Below, in pieces: positions 35,617-44,428 of a stretch of 64,000 nt of DNA. The DNA comes from Niallia sp. NCCP-28 (GTDB taxonomy: Bacteria; Bacillota; Bacilli; Bacillales; Cytobacillaceae). Location: positions 310,001-374,000 of the forward strand of contig NZ_BQYJ01000001.1 of the NCBI RefSeq assembly GCF_023168165.1, written 5' to 3'. The translations under genes and the position numbers were made by a program. How positions within the stretch are numbered: position 1 is the stretch's first letter; each line of letters starts with the position of its first letter. The notes beneath the pieces were generated by a model. The model was not told the origin of the DNA, ran no database searches, and saw only the letters and a list, made by a program, of their open reading frames with translations.

Positions 35617-36069
35617 ATGACATTAACAAAAAGTGCAACAGAAATATTAAACGGGACTATTGAATCTGTCAAAAGTGTTCTCCCTTTTGAAATTTCCATC
35701 CAGAAGCCTTTACAAATTTCAGCTCCTTTTTTTCAGAAATCTTTTGGTGTATTAATTGGTATAACTGGAGATTTGCGCGGCAGAATTATCATTGACGGCA
35801 ATGAACATGTTTTTAGCAAACTAGGAGAAACGATGTTTGGCATGCTGTTGGAAGGAGAAATGTTAGAGTCTTTTTCTGGTGAACTTGGCAATATGATTGC
35901 TGGAAATTTATCTACCTTTGTCTCACAAAATGGCATCGAAATGGATATCACTCCACCAACTGTCCTTATTGGAGAAACAAAAATGTATGGTTTTGACAAA
36001 GCGCTTCAATTGCCAATCTTTTTAAATGAGCTTGGAACTTTAAACATTATTTTAATGATAGAAGGATAG
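35617..36069 (+). CDS. CheX-like chemotaxis phosphatase domain protein
   Basis: A 150-residue CheX/CheC-type fold protein. SFSGELGNMIAGNLSTF (about 86-102) carries the family's E-x2-N signature, the acid-amide pair that in CheX and CheC removes phosphate from CheY-P. The alternation ISAPFFQKSFGVLIGITGDLRGRI is the usual dimerising beta region. The start is the internal ATG at 35617 with TTGGGGGAATATAAA. No chemotaxis operon is nearby, so the partner response regulator is unknown. A stand-alone gene. Confidence 0.85.
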   Translation: MTLTKSATEILNGTIESVKSVLPFEISIQKPLQISAPFFQKSFGVLIGITGDLRGRIIIDGNEHVFSKLGETMFGMLLEGEMLESFSGELGNMIAGNLSTFVSQNGIEMDITPPTVLIGETKMYGFDKALQLPIFLNELGTLNIILMIEG

Positions 36070-36214
36070 TTCCTTATTACTATATTATATGTATCCTAAT
36101 ATAGGTTGAACAAAACGCTTGTTTTTTTCAGCTATAAACAATCTACGTTTTAGCATCATATTACCATGATTAAAATGTATAGCAACTAAATACAAGCGTT
36201 TCAACCATCTCCAT

Positions 36215-36367
36215 CTATAGAGTATCATCTTGCTCCATTTTATCTTTTTGCATACTTTGATAGTGAACTTCAATTTTCAACTTCTTTTCTACCTTTTTTC
36301 CGCAGTTTAAGCAGGTAGTTTCTTCATTATAAAGTATTCGGCAGTATTCACAATAAAATTTCTCCAT
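36215..36367 (-). CDS. Small zinc-ribbon-like protein
   Basis: About 50 residues: MEKFYCEYCRILYNEETTCL then NCGKK, i.e. two CxxC pairs ten residues apart (CEYC, CLNC), then a charged tail. This looks like a structural zinc ribbon. The start is set at the ATG 36367, with a weak GGATGTGA; the longer frame upstream is AT-rich and hydrophobic without sense. Function unknown. Confidence 0.55.
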   Translation of the reverse strand: MEKFYCEYCRILYNEETTCLNCGKKVEKKLKIEVHYQSMQKDKMEQDDTL

Positions 36368-36674
36368 GCTTTCACATCCACTATTTATTCGGCATATAGT
36401 AGTATATTTATTAATCAAATTTTTTGTGATAAATTTAAATATACATTTTATGTTTTTCTCCATTTTTACTTATGAAAAAAAGCAGCGTTCTATGACAAAA
36501 TTATGAATTTTTTCTATTTAACTAGCAAATTTTCACCTAGTCTGTTAAAAGTAAATCAAACCATTTTGGAAACAATTTCTTTGGCTTACCCGCAAATACT
36601 CATTCATTTCAGGAAAGTTTTCTGGCAGAGTCAATTAGCATTATCAATAGTCCTAGATTCGAGGTGTTATCCAG

Positions 36675-36806
36675 TTGCAGAAAAAGAAAAGATATATACT
36701 TCCTTCCTCTTCCCTTTTTGGTACATTTAGTTTACTTATTTTGCTTATTGGCACCATCATATTCTTATGGAGCCTTATTTATGATATTTTTTTACAGCGT
36801 CTTTAA
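36675..36806 (+). CDS. Cytochrome c oxidase subunit IIa (ba3-type, small subunit)
   Basis: A 43-residue ORF starting TTG with GAGGTG nine bases upstream. It codes for a short basic N-terminus (MQKKKRYILPSSS), GTFSLLILLIGTIIFLW as one membrane helix and a short tail. Its size, single helix and place directly before subunit II match the subunit-IIa family of ba3/B-type heme-copper oxidases, which replaces the second helix that their subunit II lacks. It is 19 bases before coxB with the intergenic AGGAGG, so all three genes form one operon. Confidence 0.75.
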   Translation: MQKKKRYILPSSSLFGTFSLLILLIGTIIFLWSLIYDIFLQRL

Positions 36807-36825
36807 TCTGTAGGAGGAAAAAGAT

Positions 36826-37305
36826 TTGAAAGTACATAAATTAGAAAAGATTATTTTAATAATTGGAGGAGCAACTTTACTCCTGTTTCTTTTTGTTTTA
36901 TTTTTGCAGAATTTCAAATTCAGCCACCAGCATGGATCAGCCATGGAAACAGTGGATTCAAAAAAGCTCGATGAAACAGTACCATTTAATAAACCAGGCT
37001 TAAAAAAAGTATCTGGGAAGGAGTGGGATTATGAATTAGTAATTGTGGCATCTGTATTTCAATACTCCCCTTCAGAAGTTGAAATCCCCGTTGGAGCAAA
37101 AGTCAAAATAATTGCTACATCTAAAGATGTGATTCATGGCTTGGAAGTGGTTGAAACAAATGTTAATTTAATGCTCGAACCAGGCCTTGTGACAGAAAAA
37201 ATTGCAACATTTCGCAAAAAAGGGGAATACCTTGTTCTTTGCAATGAGTATTGTGGAAATGGCCATCATTATATGAGTGGAATATTAAAGGTGGTTGACG
37301 CATGA
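36826..37305 (+). CDS. Cytochrome c oxidase subunit II, ba3-type
   Basis: A 159-residue subunit with one N-terminal anchor helix (about 9-29) and an extracellular cupredoxin domain. The binuclear CuA site is complete: CNEYCGNGHHYM gives Cys-x3-Cys-x3-His-x2-Met, with the upstream His in DVIHGLEV. One membrane helix instead of two is the B-type (ba3) hallmark. It accepts electrons from cytochrome c at the outer face. The start codon is TTG after GTAGGAGGAAAAAGA; the stop overlaps the coxA start (ATGA). Confidence 0.93.
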   Translation: MKVHKLEKIILIIGGATLLLFLFVLFLQNFKFSHQHGSAMETVDSKKLDETVPFNKPGLKKVSGKEWDYELVIVASVFQYSPSEVEIPVGAKVKIIATSKDVIHGLEVVETNVNLMLEPGLVTEKIATFRKKGEYLVLCNEYCGNGHHYMSGILKVVDA

Positions 37306-38939
37306 AAATAATTGAACAGCAAGAAGGAAAATTAATAAAAGTTCATCTATTTATCGCTTTTTTAGCGCTTGCGATTGGCGGTTTTGCCGGACTATTGCAG
37401 GTTCTGGTGAAAACGGGGAAAGTAGTGCTTCCCTTTAATATCAGCTATTATCAAGTATTAACCGTACACGGTGTGCTTTTAGCACTGGTTTTTACCACTT
37501 TTTTTATTTTTGGGTTTATGTTTGCAGCTGTTTCAAAAACGGCTGGCACTTTCTCTACAAAAATGCTGCTATTGGCTTGGACAGGCTTTTTCTTGATGCT
37601 TGCAGGCACTATTATGGCCGCATGGATGATATTAATGAATAAAGCAACTGTTTTATATACCTTTTATGCCCCCTTACAAGCCCATGCTATCTTTTATATT
37701 GGGTTGGCGCTTTTTTTTATCGGGACATGGCTGGAAGGACTGGCAATCATTCTTCACTACACAAGATGGAAAAAAACGCATAAAAATATGCTTAGTCCTC
37801 TCTTAACCTTTATGGCAGTTGTTAATTCTACTATGTGGATAATTGCTTCTTTTGGTGTTGCAGGAAGCATCATTTTTCAGCTGATTCCTTGGTCACTTGG
37901 GTGGCATTCTACTGTAAATGTAGCAATCAGCCGCACGCTATTCTGGTACTTTGGCCATCCCCTTGTTTATTTTTGGCTGCTTTCAGCTTATATGGCTTGG
38001 TATGTTGTCATTCCCAAAGTAATCGGCTGGAAGCTTTATTCTGATTCCTTGGCTCGTTTGGCCTTTTTATTATTTTTAATTTTTTCTATTCCAGTAGGAT
38101 TTCATCACCAACTAATGGAACCTGGAATAAGCCATAATTGGAAATTTTTTCAGGTTATTTTAACTTTTGTTGTGATTATTCCTTCATTAATGACTGCTTT
38201 TTCTATGTTTGCCACCTTTGAATCATTCGCCCGAAGCAAAAAAGCTGCTGGATTATTGGGCTGGTTTAAGCAGCTTCCATGGGGAGATGCCAGATTTGTT
38301 GTTCCTTTTATAGGAATGCTTGCTTTTATTCCTGGTGGTGCTGGCGGCATTATTAATGCATCCAGCCAAATGAATGCAGTGGTCCATAATACTACTTGGA
38401 TAACAGGACATTTTCATCTGACCATCTCAACAACTGTTACCTTAACTTTTTTTGGAGTATCCTATTGGCTAATTGGCCATCTGACTGGCCGCACCTTAAC
38501 AAAAAAAATAAATCGCCTTGCCATTATTCAAGGTATATTATGGGCCATTGGCATGACTATTATGTCGGGAAGCATGCATATTGCAGGACTTTTAGGTGCA
38601 CCTAGAAGAACTGCATTTACAGACTACGGCGGGGCAGCGCAAGCAAAAAAATGGATAGGATATCAACTGGCACAAGCTGTTGGTGGCAGCATCCTGTTTA
38701 TTAGTATACTGCTTGTTCTCTTTATCGTTATTTATTTAGCATTTTTCTCCCCAAAAGGTGTACAGGAATTTCCTATTGCAGAAATGGGTAGGAGTTCAGA
38801 AAAGCCCCTTCTTCTTTTAGAAAATTGGCTTCTGTGGATCGGCATCACTCTTTTTGTCATTATTATTGCCTATGCCATTCCTTTATACTCAATGATTCAG
38901 CATGCACCACCTGGCAGCAGCGGCTATCAACTCTGGTGA
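37302..38939 (+). CDS. Cytochrome c oxidase subunit I, ba3-type heme-copper oxidase
   Basis: A 545-residue integral membrane protein with 12-13 helices that reduces O2 at the heme a3-CuB centre and pumps protons. FWYFGHPLVYFWLL carries the CuB His and the cross-linked Tyr; VHNTTWITGHFHLT has the further CuB and heme a3 His ligands. VLTVHGVLLALVF near residue 50-63 gives the low-spin heme His. It fits B-type oxidases, which favour low oxygen. The third and last gene of the IIa-II-I operon; no subunit III, heme-synthesis or assembly gene accompanies it. Ends at a strong terminator. Confidence 0.94.
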   Translation: MKIIEQQEGKLIKVHLFIAFLALAIGGFAGLLQVLVKTGKVVLPFNISYYQVLTVHGVLLALVFTTFFIFGFMFAAVSKTAGTFSTKMLLLAWTGFFLMLAGTIMAAWMILMNKATVLYTFYAPLQAHAIFYIGLALFFIGTWLEGLAIILHYTRWKKTHKNMLSPLLTFMAVVNSTMWIIASFGVAGSIIFQLIPWSLGWHSTVNVAISRTLFWYFGHPLVYFWLLSAYMAWYVVIPKVIGWKLYSDSLARLAFLLFLIFSIPVGFHHQLMEPGISHNWKFFQVILTFVVIIPSLMTAFSMFATFESFARSKKAAGLLGWFKQLPWGDARFVVPFIGMLAFIPGGAGGIINASSQMNAVVHNTTWITGHFHLTISTTVTLTFFGVSYWLIGHLTGRTLTKKINRLAIIQGILWAIGMTIMSGSMHIAGLLGAPRRTAFTDYGGAAQAKKWIGYQLAQAVGGSILFISILLVLFIVIYLAFFSPKGVQEFPIAEMGRSSEKPLLLLENWLLWIGITLFVIIIAYAIPLYSMIQHAPPGSSGYQLW

Positions 38940-38961
38940 AAAAAACATGCTTAAAAACAGA

Positions 38962-39012
38962 AAAAGATGTGAGCCATTTGCTTTGTTTCATTCAAATGGT
39001 TCACATCCTTTT
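38962..39012. terminator. Bidirectional terminator, oxidase operon / M32 peptidase
   Basis: GATGTGAGCCATTTG pairs with CAAATGGTTCACATC (one wobble), flanked by AAAAA and TTTTT for the convergent genes. Confidence 0.9.
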
Positions 39013-39018
39013 TATAGC

Positions 39019-40536
39019 TTATAATTTATATACATCATAGTACTTATCATATAAGTATTCAATTAAATAATCAGGATTTAATCCTTCTCCCGTCACATCT
39101 TTTAAAATTTCCAGCGGTTTTTTCATTTTTCCATATTGATGAATTTTTTCATTCAGCCAATTTTTAATCGGAAGCAGTTCTCCTTTTTCTAATAATTCAT
39201 CAAATTGTGGGATATCTTTTAATAACGCTTGTTTTATTTGTGCTGCATACATATAGCCTAAAGCATAGGATGGGAAATAGCCAAAGCTTCCACCTGCCCA
39301 GTGTACATCTTGCAGTACTCCTTCCCCATTATTTTTGGGAGTGACTCCTAAATAAGATTGATACTTTTCATTCCAGAGCTTTGGCAAGTCTTTTACTTCG
39401 ATTTCATCGTTAAATAAAGCCTTTTCCAATTCATAGCGAATAATAATATGAAGAGGATATGTTAATTCATCTGCTTCAATACGAATTAACGATGGTTTTG
39501 ATTCATTAATGGCCCGGTAAAAATCTTCTGTAGAAATAGAATCAAATTGACCGTTGCTGTATGATTTTAAGCGCTCAAAATTTTGTTTCCAAAAAGCATT
39601 ATGACGCCCTACAAAATTTTCATAAAATAAAGATTGGGATTCATGGATACCCATGGAAGTTCCGTCTGCCAATGGCGTTCCATTTAAGCTTTCGGAAATA
39701 TTCTGTTCATATAAGGCATGGCCAACTTCATGAATGGTTCCAAAAACTGCAACTCGAAAATCAGACTCATCATATTTTGTGGTAATTCTTACATCGCCTG
39801 TATTGATGCCTGTGGCAAAAGGATGAACGGTTGTGTCTAATCGTCCCGCATCAAAATCATAGCCAATTTGATTTAATATTTCCATGCTAAAAGCATACTG
39901 TTTTTCTTTTGGAAAATGCTCATATAAAAAAGCTGTTTCCGGATGAGTATTTGCTTGTGAAATTTTTTGCACTAATGGGACAATTTTTTCTCTTAATTCT
40001 GAAAATACAGTATCCAATATCTCGACTGTAATACCTGGTTCATACATATCTAAGAGTGTATTATATTTATTTCCTTCATAGCCCCAATAATCGATAAATT
40101 TTTTCGTAAACTCAACTAATTTTTCTAAATATGGCTCGAATAAAGAAAAGTCAGCCTTGTCTTTCGCTTCTTCCCATACACTTTCTGCCTTGGATTGAAG
40201 CATCACATATTCTTTGTATTCATCTGCAGGAATTTTTTTATTGCGGTCATACTCTTTTTTTACTTCTTCGATAAGTTTAATTGTTGTTGACGACAAATTC
40301 TTTTGGGCTTCTGGTCCGGATAATTCTTTTATGTATTGTTCCATTTCTTTAGATGTGGAGAGATTAAATACTTCAGAAGACAATACACCGATTACTTCCG
40401 TTCGTTGATTGATGCCTTTTTTGGGTGCGCCAGTTCGCAAATCCCAATAAATTAATGCCAAGGCTTCCTTATAAGCGCTTATTTTCTTTACATATGCCAA
40501 AAACTCATTTTCATTAGCTGCAATTGCATTTTCCAC
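39019..40536 (-). CDS. ypwA: M32 family carboxypeptidase (YpwA)
   Basis: A 505-residue cytosolic metallocarboxypeptidase of family M32 (Taq/Pfu type), removing C-terminal residues from peptides with little preference except against Pro. The zinc motif is TIHEVGHALYEQ (about residues 269-280); HESQSLFYENFVGR and GDVRITTKY are the other M32 signatures. The length matches B. subtilis YpwA (501). It lies next to the ypvA-like helicase as in B. subtilis. ATG start near 40536 with AAGGAGGC upstream. Confidence 0.95.
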   Translation of the reverse strand: MENAIAANENEFLAYVKKISAYKEALALIYWDLRTGAPKKGINQRTEVIGVLSSEVFNLSTSKEMEQYIKELSGPEAQKNLSSTTIKLIEEVKKEYDRNKKIPADEYKEYVMLQSKAESVWEEAKDKADFSLFEPYLEKLVEFTKKFIDYWGYEGNKYNTLLDMYEPGITVEILDTVFSELREKIVPLVQKISQANTHPETAFLYEHFPKEKQYAFSMEILNQIGYDFDAGRLDTTVHPFATGINTGDVRITTKYDESDFRVAVFGTIHEVGHALYEQNISESLNGTPLADGTSMGIHESQSLFYENFVGRHNAFWKQNFERLKSYSNGQFDSISTEDFYRAINESKPSLIRIEADELTYPLHIIIRYELEKALFNDEIEVKDLPKLWNEKYQSYLGVTPKNNGEGVLQDVHWAGGSFGYFPSYALGYMYAAQIKQALLKDIPQFDELLEKGELLPIKNWLNEKIHQYGKMKKPLEILKDVTGEGLNPDYLIEYLYDKYYDVYKL

Positions 40537-40673
40537 TTATACCAGCCTCCTTTTTATCAGAAAGGCTATAGCATCTGCAAATATTTATAACTATAGCCTT
40601 GTCTTTAAAACTATCTTACCATATTTATGTAAATATTTTATTTATGCTATAAGCAAATTTTTTTGCCCAATAA

Positions 40674-40716
40674 AAAAACTGCCTGAATGAAGAATCTATT
40701 CTAGGCAGTTTTTCCT
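40674..40716. terminator. Terminator of the YpvA-like helicase gene
   Basis: AAAACTGCCT (40675-40684) pairs with AGGCAGTTTT (40703-40712); T-run on both strands. Confidence 0.85.
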
Positions 40717-40737
40717 CTTTTTTCCTAATCTAATTAG

Positions 40738-42657
40738 CTACCGATTAATCGGCTGTACTGGCAAGGCTTCTACAACAGCAGTTTTCACCATTTCTTCTGT
40801 ACTTTCATCCATTAAAAGATGCACAATCCCACTATCTGTGCTGGTACGAATCAAACGGCCAATTCCTTGTCTAAGGCGTAATATCATATATGGCATATCC
40901 ACTTCCAAAAATGGATTTTCGCTATTTTCTCTTTTGGATTTATACACTGGATCGTTCGGTGGAAATGGTAAAGAAAAGATAAACACATTTTCTAAAGATC
41001 TTCCTGGAACATCTAAGCCTTCCCATAAATTAACTGCACATAAAACTGCTTCTTCTTCATTTTGAAATTTCGATACAAGACCGCTAATTTCTCCTTCTCC
41101 CTCGAAATATATAGGGAAAGAAAAGCCAGTCGGCAAGTTTTCTTTAAATTTCTGCAAATCTTCTTTATTGTTAAACAATACAAGGGATCTGCCATTTGCT
41201 TTTTTTATATTTTCATAACAATAGCTTTGTTTCTGCAAGTCATCCTCTGTAGCGAAAGAAGATGCATACACTTTCATATTTTCTTCATAATCAAATGGTG
41301 ACTCGACAGAAAAAGATAGATAGTCACTTGCACCTAAACTATTTGCCATATAATCAAAAGATTTATTTTCAGACAAAGTAGCAGAAGAAAATACAATTGG
41401 CTTATTCTGGCTGAAAACATCCTCTTTCATAATATCCTTCACAAGTCTTGGCATAATGACTAATGTACGTTCCCCATTATGCTCTTCAAACCAAGTGATG
41501 CCATTCATCTCTTTTAAAAATAATCCTAAAGAATGGGAAATCTGCTCTAAATATTCTTCTACTACTTTTAATTCATATTCATTAATGACATACATTTCAC
41601 TTTCAAACACAAGTTCTTCTTCTAAATCAGAAATTAAATTGGCAAGTCTTTTTCCTTCTCGCATTACCTTGTCCGTTTTGGTAATCTCTTGTTTATCTGA
41701 GCCGCTAGCCTGAGAAGATGCAGCTGTTAATTCAGTAAAAAATTGTTCGTTTTGATAAATGGTATCTTCCATTATATTTAATGTTTTTTCACGCACATCA
41801 TTCGCCATTAATCTTGTTAATAGCTTTTCTAAGTTTTGTTCTGTTAAACGATATGTCAGTGCCTTTTGCGCAGCATATTCAAGCAGATGTCCTTCATCAA
41901 AAATAATGCAGGAGCTTTCAGGCAATAAAGGCAGCTGTCCTTCTCTTTTGCGTGACTCTTTTGTCCAGATATGCTCCATATAAAAGTCATGAGAACAGAT
42001 AATTAAATCTTTTGCGCTTCTGTAATAGTCGCGATGCAATGTTTGTCCACATCGATGCCTTTTATCGCATGTAAAGCAGTCTTGCAAGGAATCCCAAGCC
42101 ACTTCATTCCAATCATCGTCAGCAAGTTCTGGATAGTCTTTACGGTCACCATATGGAGCAAAGGATTGCAAAGAGCCTGAACCATGAACAAAATCTGGAA
42201 GGTTATCATAAATGGTATTAAATGTATCTTCTAAAGTAACCTGCTTATCCAATTTATTTAAGCAAAGATATTGATTGCGGGATTTTGCTAAACGAACATC
42301 TACATTTAAATTCAGCACTTCCTCTAGTTTTGCGATATCTCCCTCTTTTTTAACCAACTGCTCAATCAACGTTTCATCGCTGCATGCAATGATTGCCGGC
42401 TTATTCATATAGCGGGCATAACAAATGGCATATAATAAGTACACAAATGTTTTTCCTGTCCCTACACCAGCTTCAGCAAAAATCGTCTTTTTTTCTTTAA
42501 ATGCTTTTTCTAATTGAAAAGCCATAAAGATTTGTTCATCTCTCTCCTCATACCCTGCCTCTGGGAGAATGTCATAAAATACATCACCGATCCATTCTCC
42601 AAGCTTTTCATAAAAAGATTCTGTTTTTGAAACATCAAATGGCATGCTGTTTTGCAT
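40738..42657 (-). CDS. ypvA: DinG/XPD-family ATP-dependent DNA helicase (YpvA)
   Basis: A 639-residue superfamily 2 helicase. Motif I is EAGVGTGKTF (about 61-70) and motif II DEGH. Four Cys (in YLCLN and DCFTCDKRHRCGQ) fit an Fe-S cluster domain like that of XPD and DinG. The C-terminal QGIGRLIRT is motif VI. It probably unwinds recombination or R-loop type structures 5'-3'. The gene matches B. subtilis ypvA in order beside ypwA. Start ATG with a GGAGGGGTAAC just upstream. Monocistronic to its own terminator. Confidence 0.92.
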   Translation of the reverse strand: MQNSMPFDVSKTESFYEKLGEWIGDVFYDILPEAGYEERDEQIFMAFQLEKAFKEKKTIFAEAGVGTGKTFVYLLYAICYARYMNKPAIIACSDETLIEQLVKKEGDIAKLEEVLNLNVDVRLAKSRNQYLCLNKLDKQVTLEDTFNTIYDNLPDFVHGSGSLQSFAPYGDRKDYPELADDDWNEVAWDSLQDCFTCDKRHRCGQTLHRDYYRSAKDLIICSHDFYMEHIWTKESRKREGQLPLLPESSCIIFDEGHLLEYAAQKALTYRLTEQNLEKLLTRLMANDVREKTLNIMEDTIYQNEQFFTELTAASSQASGSDKQEITKTDKVMREGKRLANLISDLEEELVFESEMYVINEYELKVVEEYLEQISHSLGLFLKEMNGITWFEEHNGERTLVIMPRLVKDIMKEDVFSQNKPIVFSSATLSENKSFDYMANSLGASDYLSFSVESPFDYEENMKVYASSFATEDDLQKQSYCYENIKKANGRSLVLFNNKEDLQKFKENLPTGFSFPIYFEGEGEISGLVSKFQNEEEAVLCAVNLWEGLDVPGRSLENVFIFSLPFPPNDPVYKSKRENSENPFLEVDMPYMILRLRQGIGRLIRTSTDSGIVHLLMDESTEEMVKTAVVEALPVQPINR

Positions 42658-42800
42658 GTTACCCCTCCAAAAATAAAATAGCCTCTCATATGTTAATAAG
42701 AGAGAACTTGTTTACTAATCGTATCTATTTTTTTATTGCTATCTACTAAAAAAGCATATCTTATATATAATAGTAAAGTTTCTTCAAACAATCAAGAAAA

Positions 42801-42842
42801 AAGAAGGCGCCCAAATAATCCATTATGTTGGCCACCCTCTTT
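42801..42842 (-). terminator. Probable terminator of the 55-residue ORF
   Basis: AAAGAAGGCGCCCAA versus TTGGCCACCCTCTTT forms an imperfect stem with wobble pairs; ends in T-rich sequence on the minus strand. Confidence 0.5.
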
Positions 42843-42891
42843 ATTGGTATTTTGCCGTCATGAGCATCTCCTATTTCTAGTGCTTTCTTTT

Positions 42892-43059
42892 TTAGTAGCC
42901 ATTGTCTTTGGATAGTGAATAAGACATTGCTTGATGTACCGATTGCTGAGCTTCTAAGAGTTCAGCAAGAACTTCTGATTCTACTTGTTCATTTTTCACA
43001 ATATCCATTGATTGGTTTATTGCATCTATAATTTTATGGTAGTTTATTGTATTATCCAT
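42892..43059 (-). CDS. 55-residue conserved-looking small protein
   Basis: An ATG after AGGGAGGAATAAAG opens a 55-codon frame: MDNTINYHKIIDAINQSMDI, then VKNEQVESEVLAELLEAQQS, then VHQAMSYSLSKDNGY. It is acidic and mostly helical with no Cys or membrane segment. The excellent ribosome binding site and a following hairpin support a real gene. I do not recognise a family. It lies alone between the helicase and the CBS-domain gene. Confidence 0.7.
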   Translation of the reverse strand: MDNTINYHKIIDAINQSMDIVKNEQVESEVLAELLEAQQSVHQAMSYSLSKDNGY

Positions 43060-43221
43060 CTTTATTCCTCCCTAAAAACATCACATATAGATACAATATA
43101 TACAAAAAACAAAAAATTATACGCTAAGAAAATGATTTTAGCCCATCCTAATTTTATGCTAATATTTTTACCCACTATAAATGATCGATATCTCTTTAGG
43201 AAAATGACACTTTTTTGAAAT

Positions 43222-43677
43222 TTATAGCAATTCTTTAAAAATGGTTCGAATAACATCTCCTCGGCTAATAATGCCTGCTAATACCCCATTTTTTTCAACA
43301 GGCAGCTTTTTTATTTGTTTTTTTCCTAAAATGGCTGCTATATTTTCTATTTCTTCATTCCAGCCAACCTTTTGAACCGTTTTTTTGGCAATGTCCATGA
43401 CATTTAAATTTAAAATATTATTTACTCTTTCTTCAAACTTATAGTCATCCCCTTGAATAACAGTGACAAAATGGAACCAGTCTACAACAACATCCTTATG
43501 TTTGCCGATAAATCGCATGATATCTCCATCGCTTATATAGCCTACCACTTCATTTCGATCATTTACCACAGGAAGGCCACTAATATTATAGTCGATAAAT
43601 TTATTAATAACTGCGCGTACACTGTCCTGCTTTTTTACTTTAATGACATTTATTTTCATCAGTTCATGTGCTTGCAT
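43222..43677 (-). CDS. Tandem CBS-domain protein
   Basis: About 151 residues with two CBS motifs: residues 6-62 (DSVRAVINKFIDYNISGLPV, VGYISDGDIMR) and about 90-150 (IENIAAILGKKQIKKLPVEK, LAGIISRGDVIR). Such pairs form a Bateman module binding adenosine nucleotides and act as energy or redox sensors in the cytosol, but no effector domain is fused here. The second in-frame ATG (43677) is chosen because GGGGG lies six bases upstream; the first abuts the ribosome binding site. Confidence 0.85.
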   Translation of the reverse strand: MQAHELMKINVIKVKKQDSVRAVINKFIDYNISGLPVVNDRNEVVGYISDGDIMRFIGKHKDVVVDWFHFVTVIQGDDYKFEERVNNILNLNVMDIAKKTVQKVGWNEEIENIAAILGKKQIKKLPVEKNGVLAGIISRGDVIRTIFKELL

Positions 43678-43683
43678 ATTCAT

Positions 43684-44345
43684 CCCCCTATCATTCAGCT
43701 AACGAAATCCCACTTTAAAATTAAATGATGGCTATAATTATTTTTAATTGAACAGCGCAATTATTTCAGTTTATGTTGCAAATCCTTTTTATGTCAATTA
43801 TACTACTTGGACTAACAAACCTTTCTTATAAATGTGGCAATATTATAAAAAAACTGTCTGGCAAGACTTCAGCATATGATGGACAATCAAACAGGAAGAA
43901 TATATTTTATTTAGCAAATGCCTTTCATATGACCATACAGCATCTTTTTATGCAACAACAAATAGAGCTGATCAAAGCGGACTTGCTTTCAATCATCCCT
44001 ATTTAAAAGAAGTGTTATTTCACCAATAATTTATATTATCTGATGCTTTTTTGCTGAAGTCTCCTTCCAAATTATTTTTCTTAGTTCCCCCCTCAAAATC
44101 AATTTAGATAATTGCTAATTGTTTACAAGAAACAGCTGAGTTTTGATTACATGAAGTTGAATAACTCAATAGACCGTAGATAAATATAATAAGATACAGC
44201 CACAATATAGGAGAGGCTTACATAATGCTTTTAAACTCAATCCAGAATATAGAGAAGCGGAAGAAGTGACCTCTTATACTCCCCCTTAAACTCCTTGGTA
44301 TATGCTTTGATTGACTCGTTTTATAAGTTGAAATTAACATTGACA
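43684..44345. other. Intergenic region with gene relics
   Basis: About 660 bases without an intact gene. Coding-like pieces with stops or frame changes occur on the plus strand: around 43915-44020 (SKCLSYDHTASFYATTNRAD, then a further frame) and around 44200-44285 (GLHNAFKLNPEYREAEEV). The second piece resembles one beyond the sigma-factor genes at 46225-46290. The 43773-44006 open frame has no ribosome binding site and is probably part of this decay. Confidence 0.45.
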
Positions 44346-44380
44346 CCAAAAAGACTTGGAGAATTTCCAAGCCTTTTAAG
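44346..44380 (-). terminator. Terminator of the sigma/anti-sigma operon
   Basis: AAAAGACTTGGA pairs with TCCAAGCCTTTT; on the minus strand it reads into TTTTTGG. Lies 50 bases past the anti-sigma stop codon. Confidence 0.7.
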
Positions 44381-44428
44381 TTTAGTATTCAATTAAACCA
44401 TTTTGTTAAGAAGATATTACTTCCCTTA

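Noticed and set aside
43773-44006. 77-codon plus-strand frame
   Set aside because: No ribosome binding site; a coding-like stretch in another frame overlaps its end, so it looks like decayed DNA.
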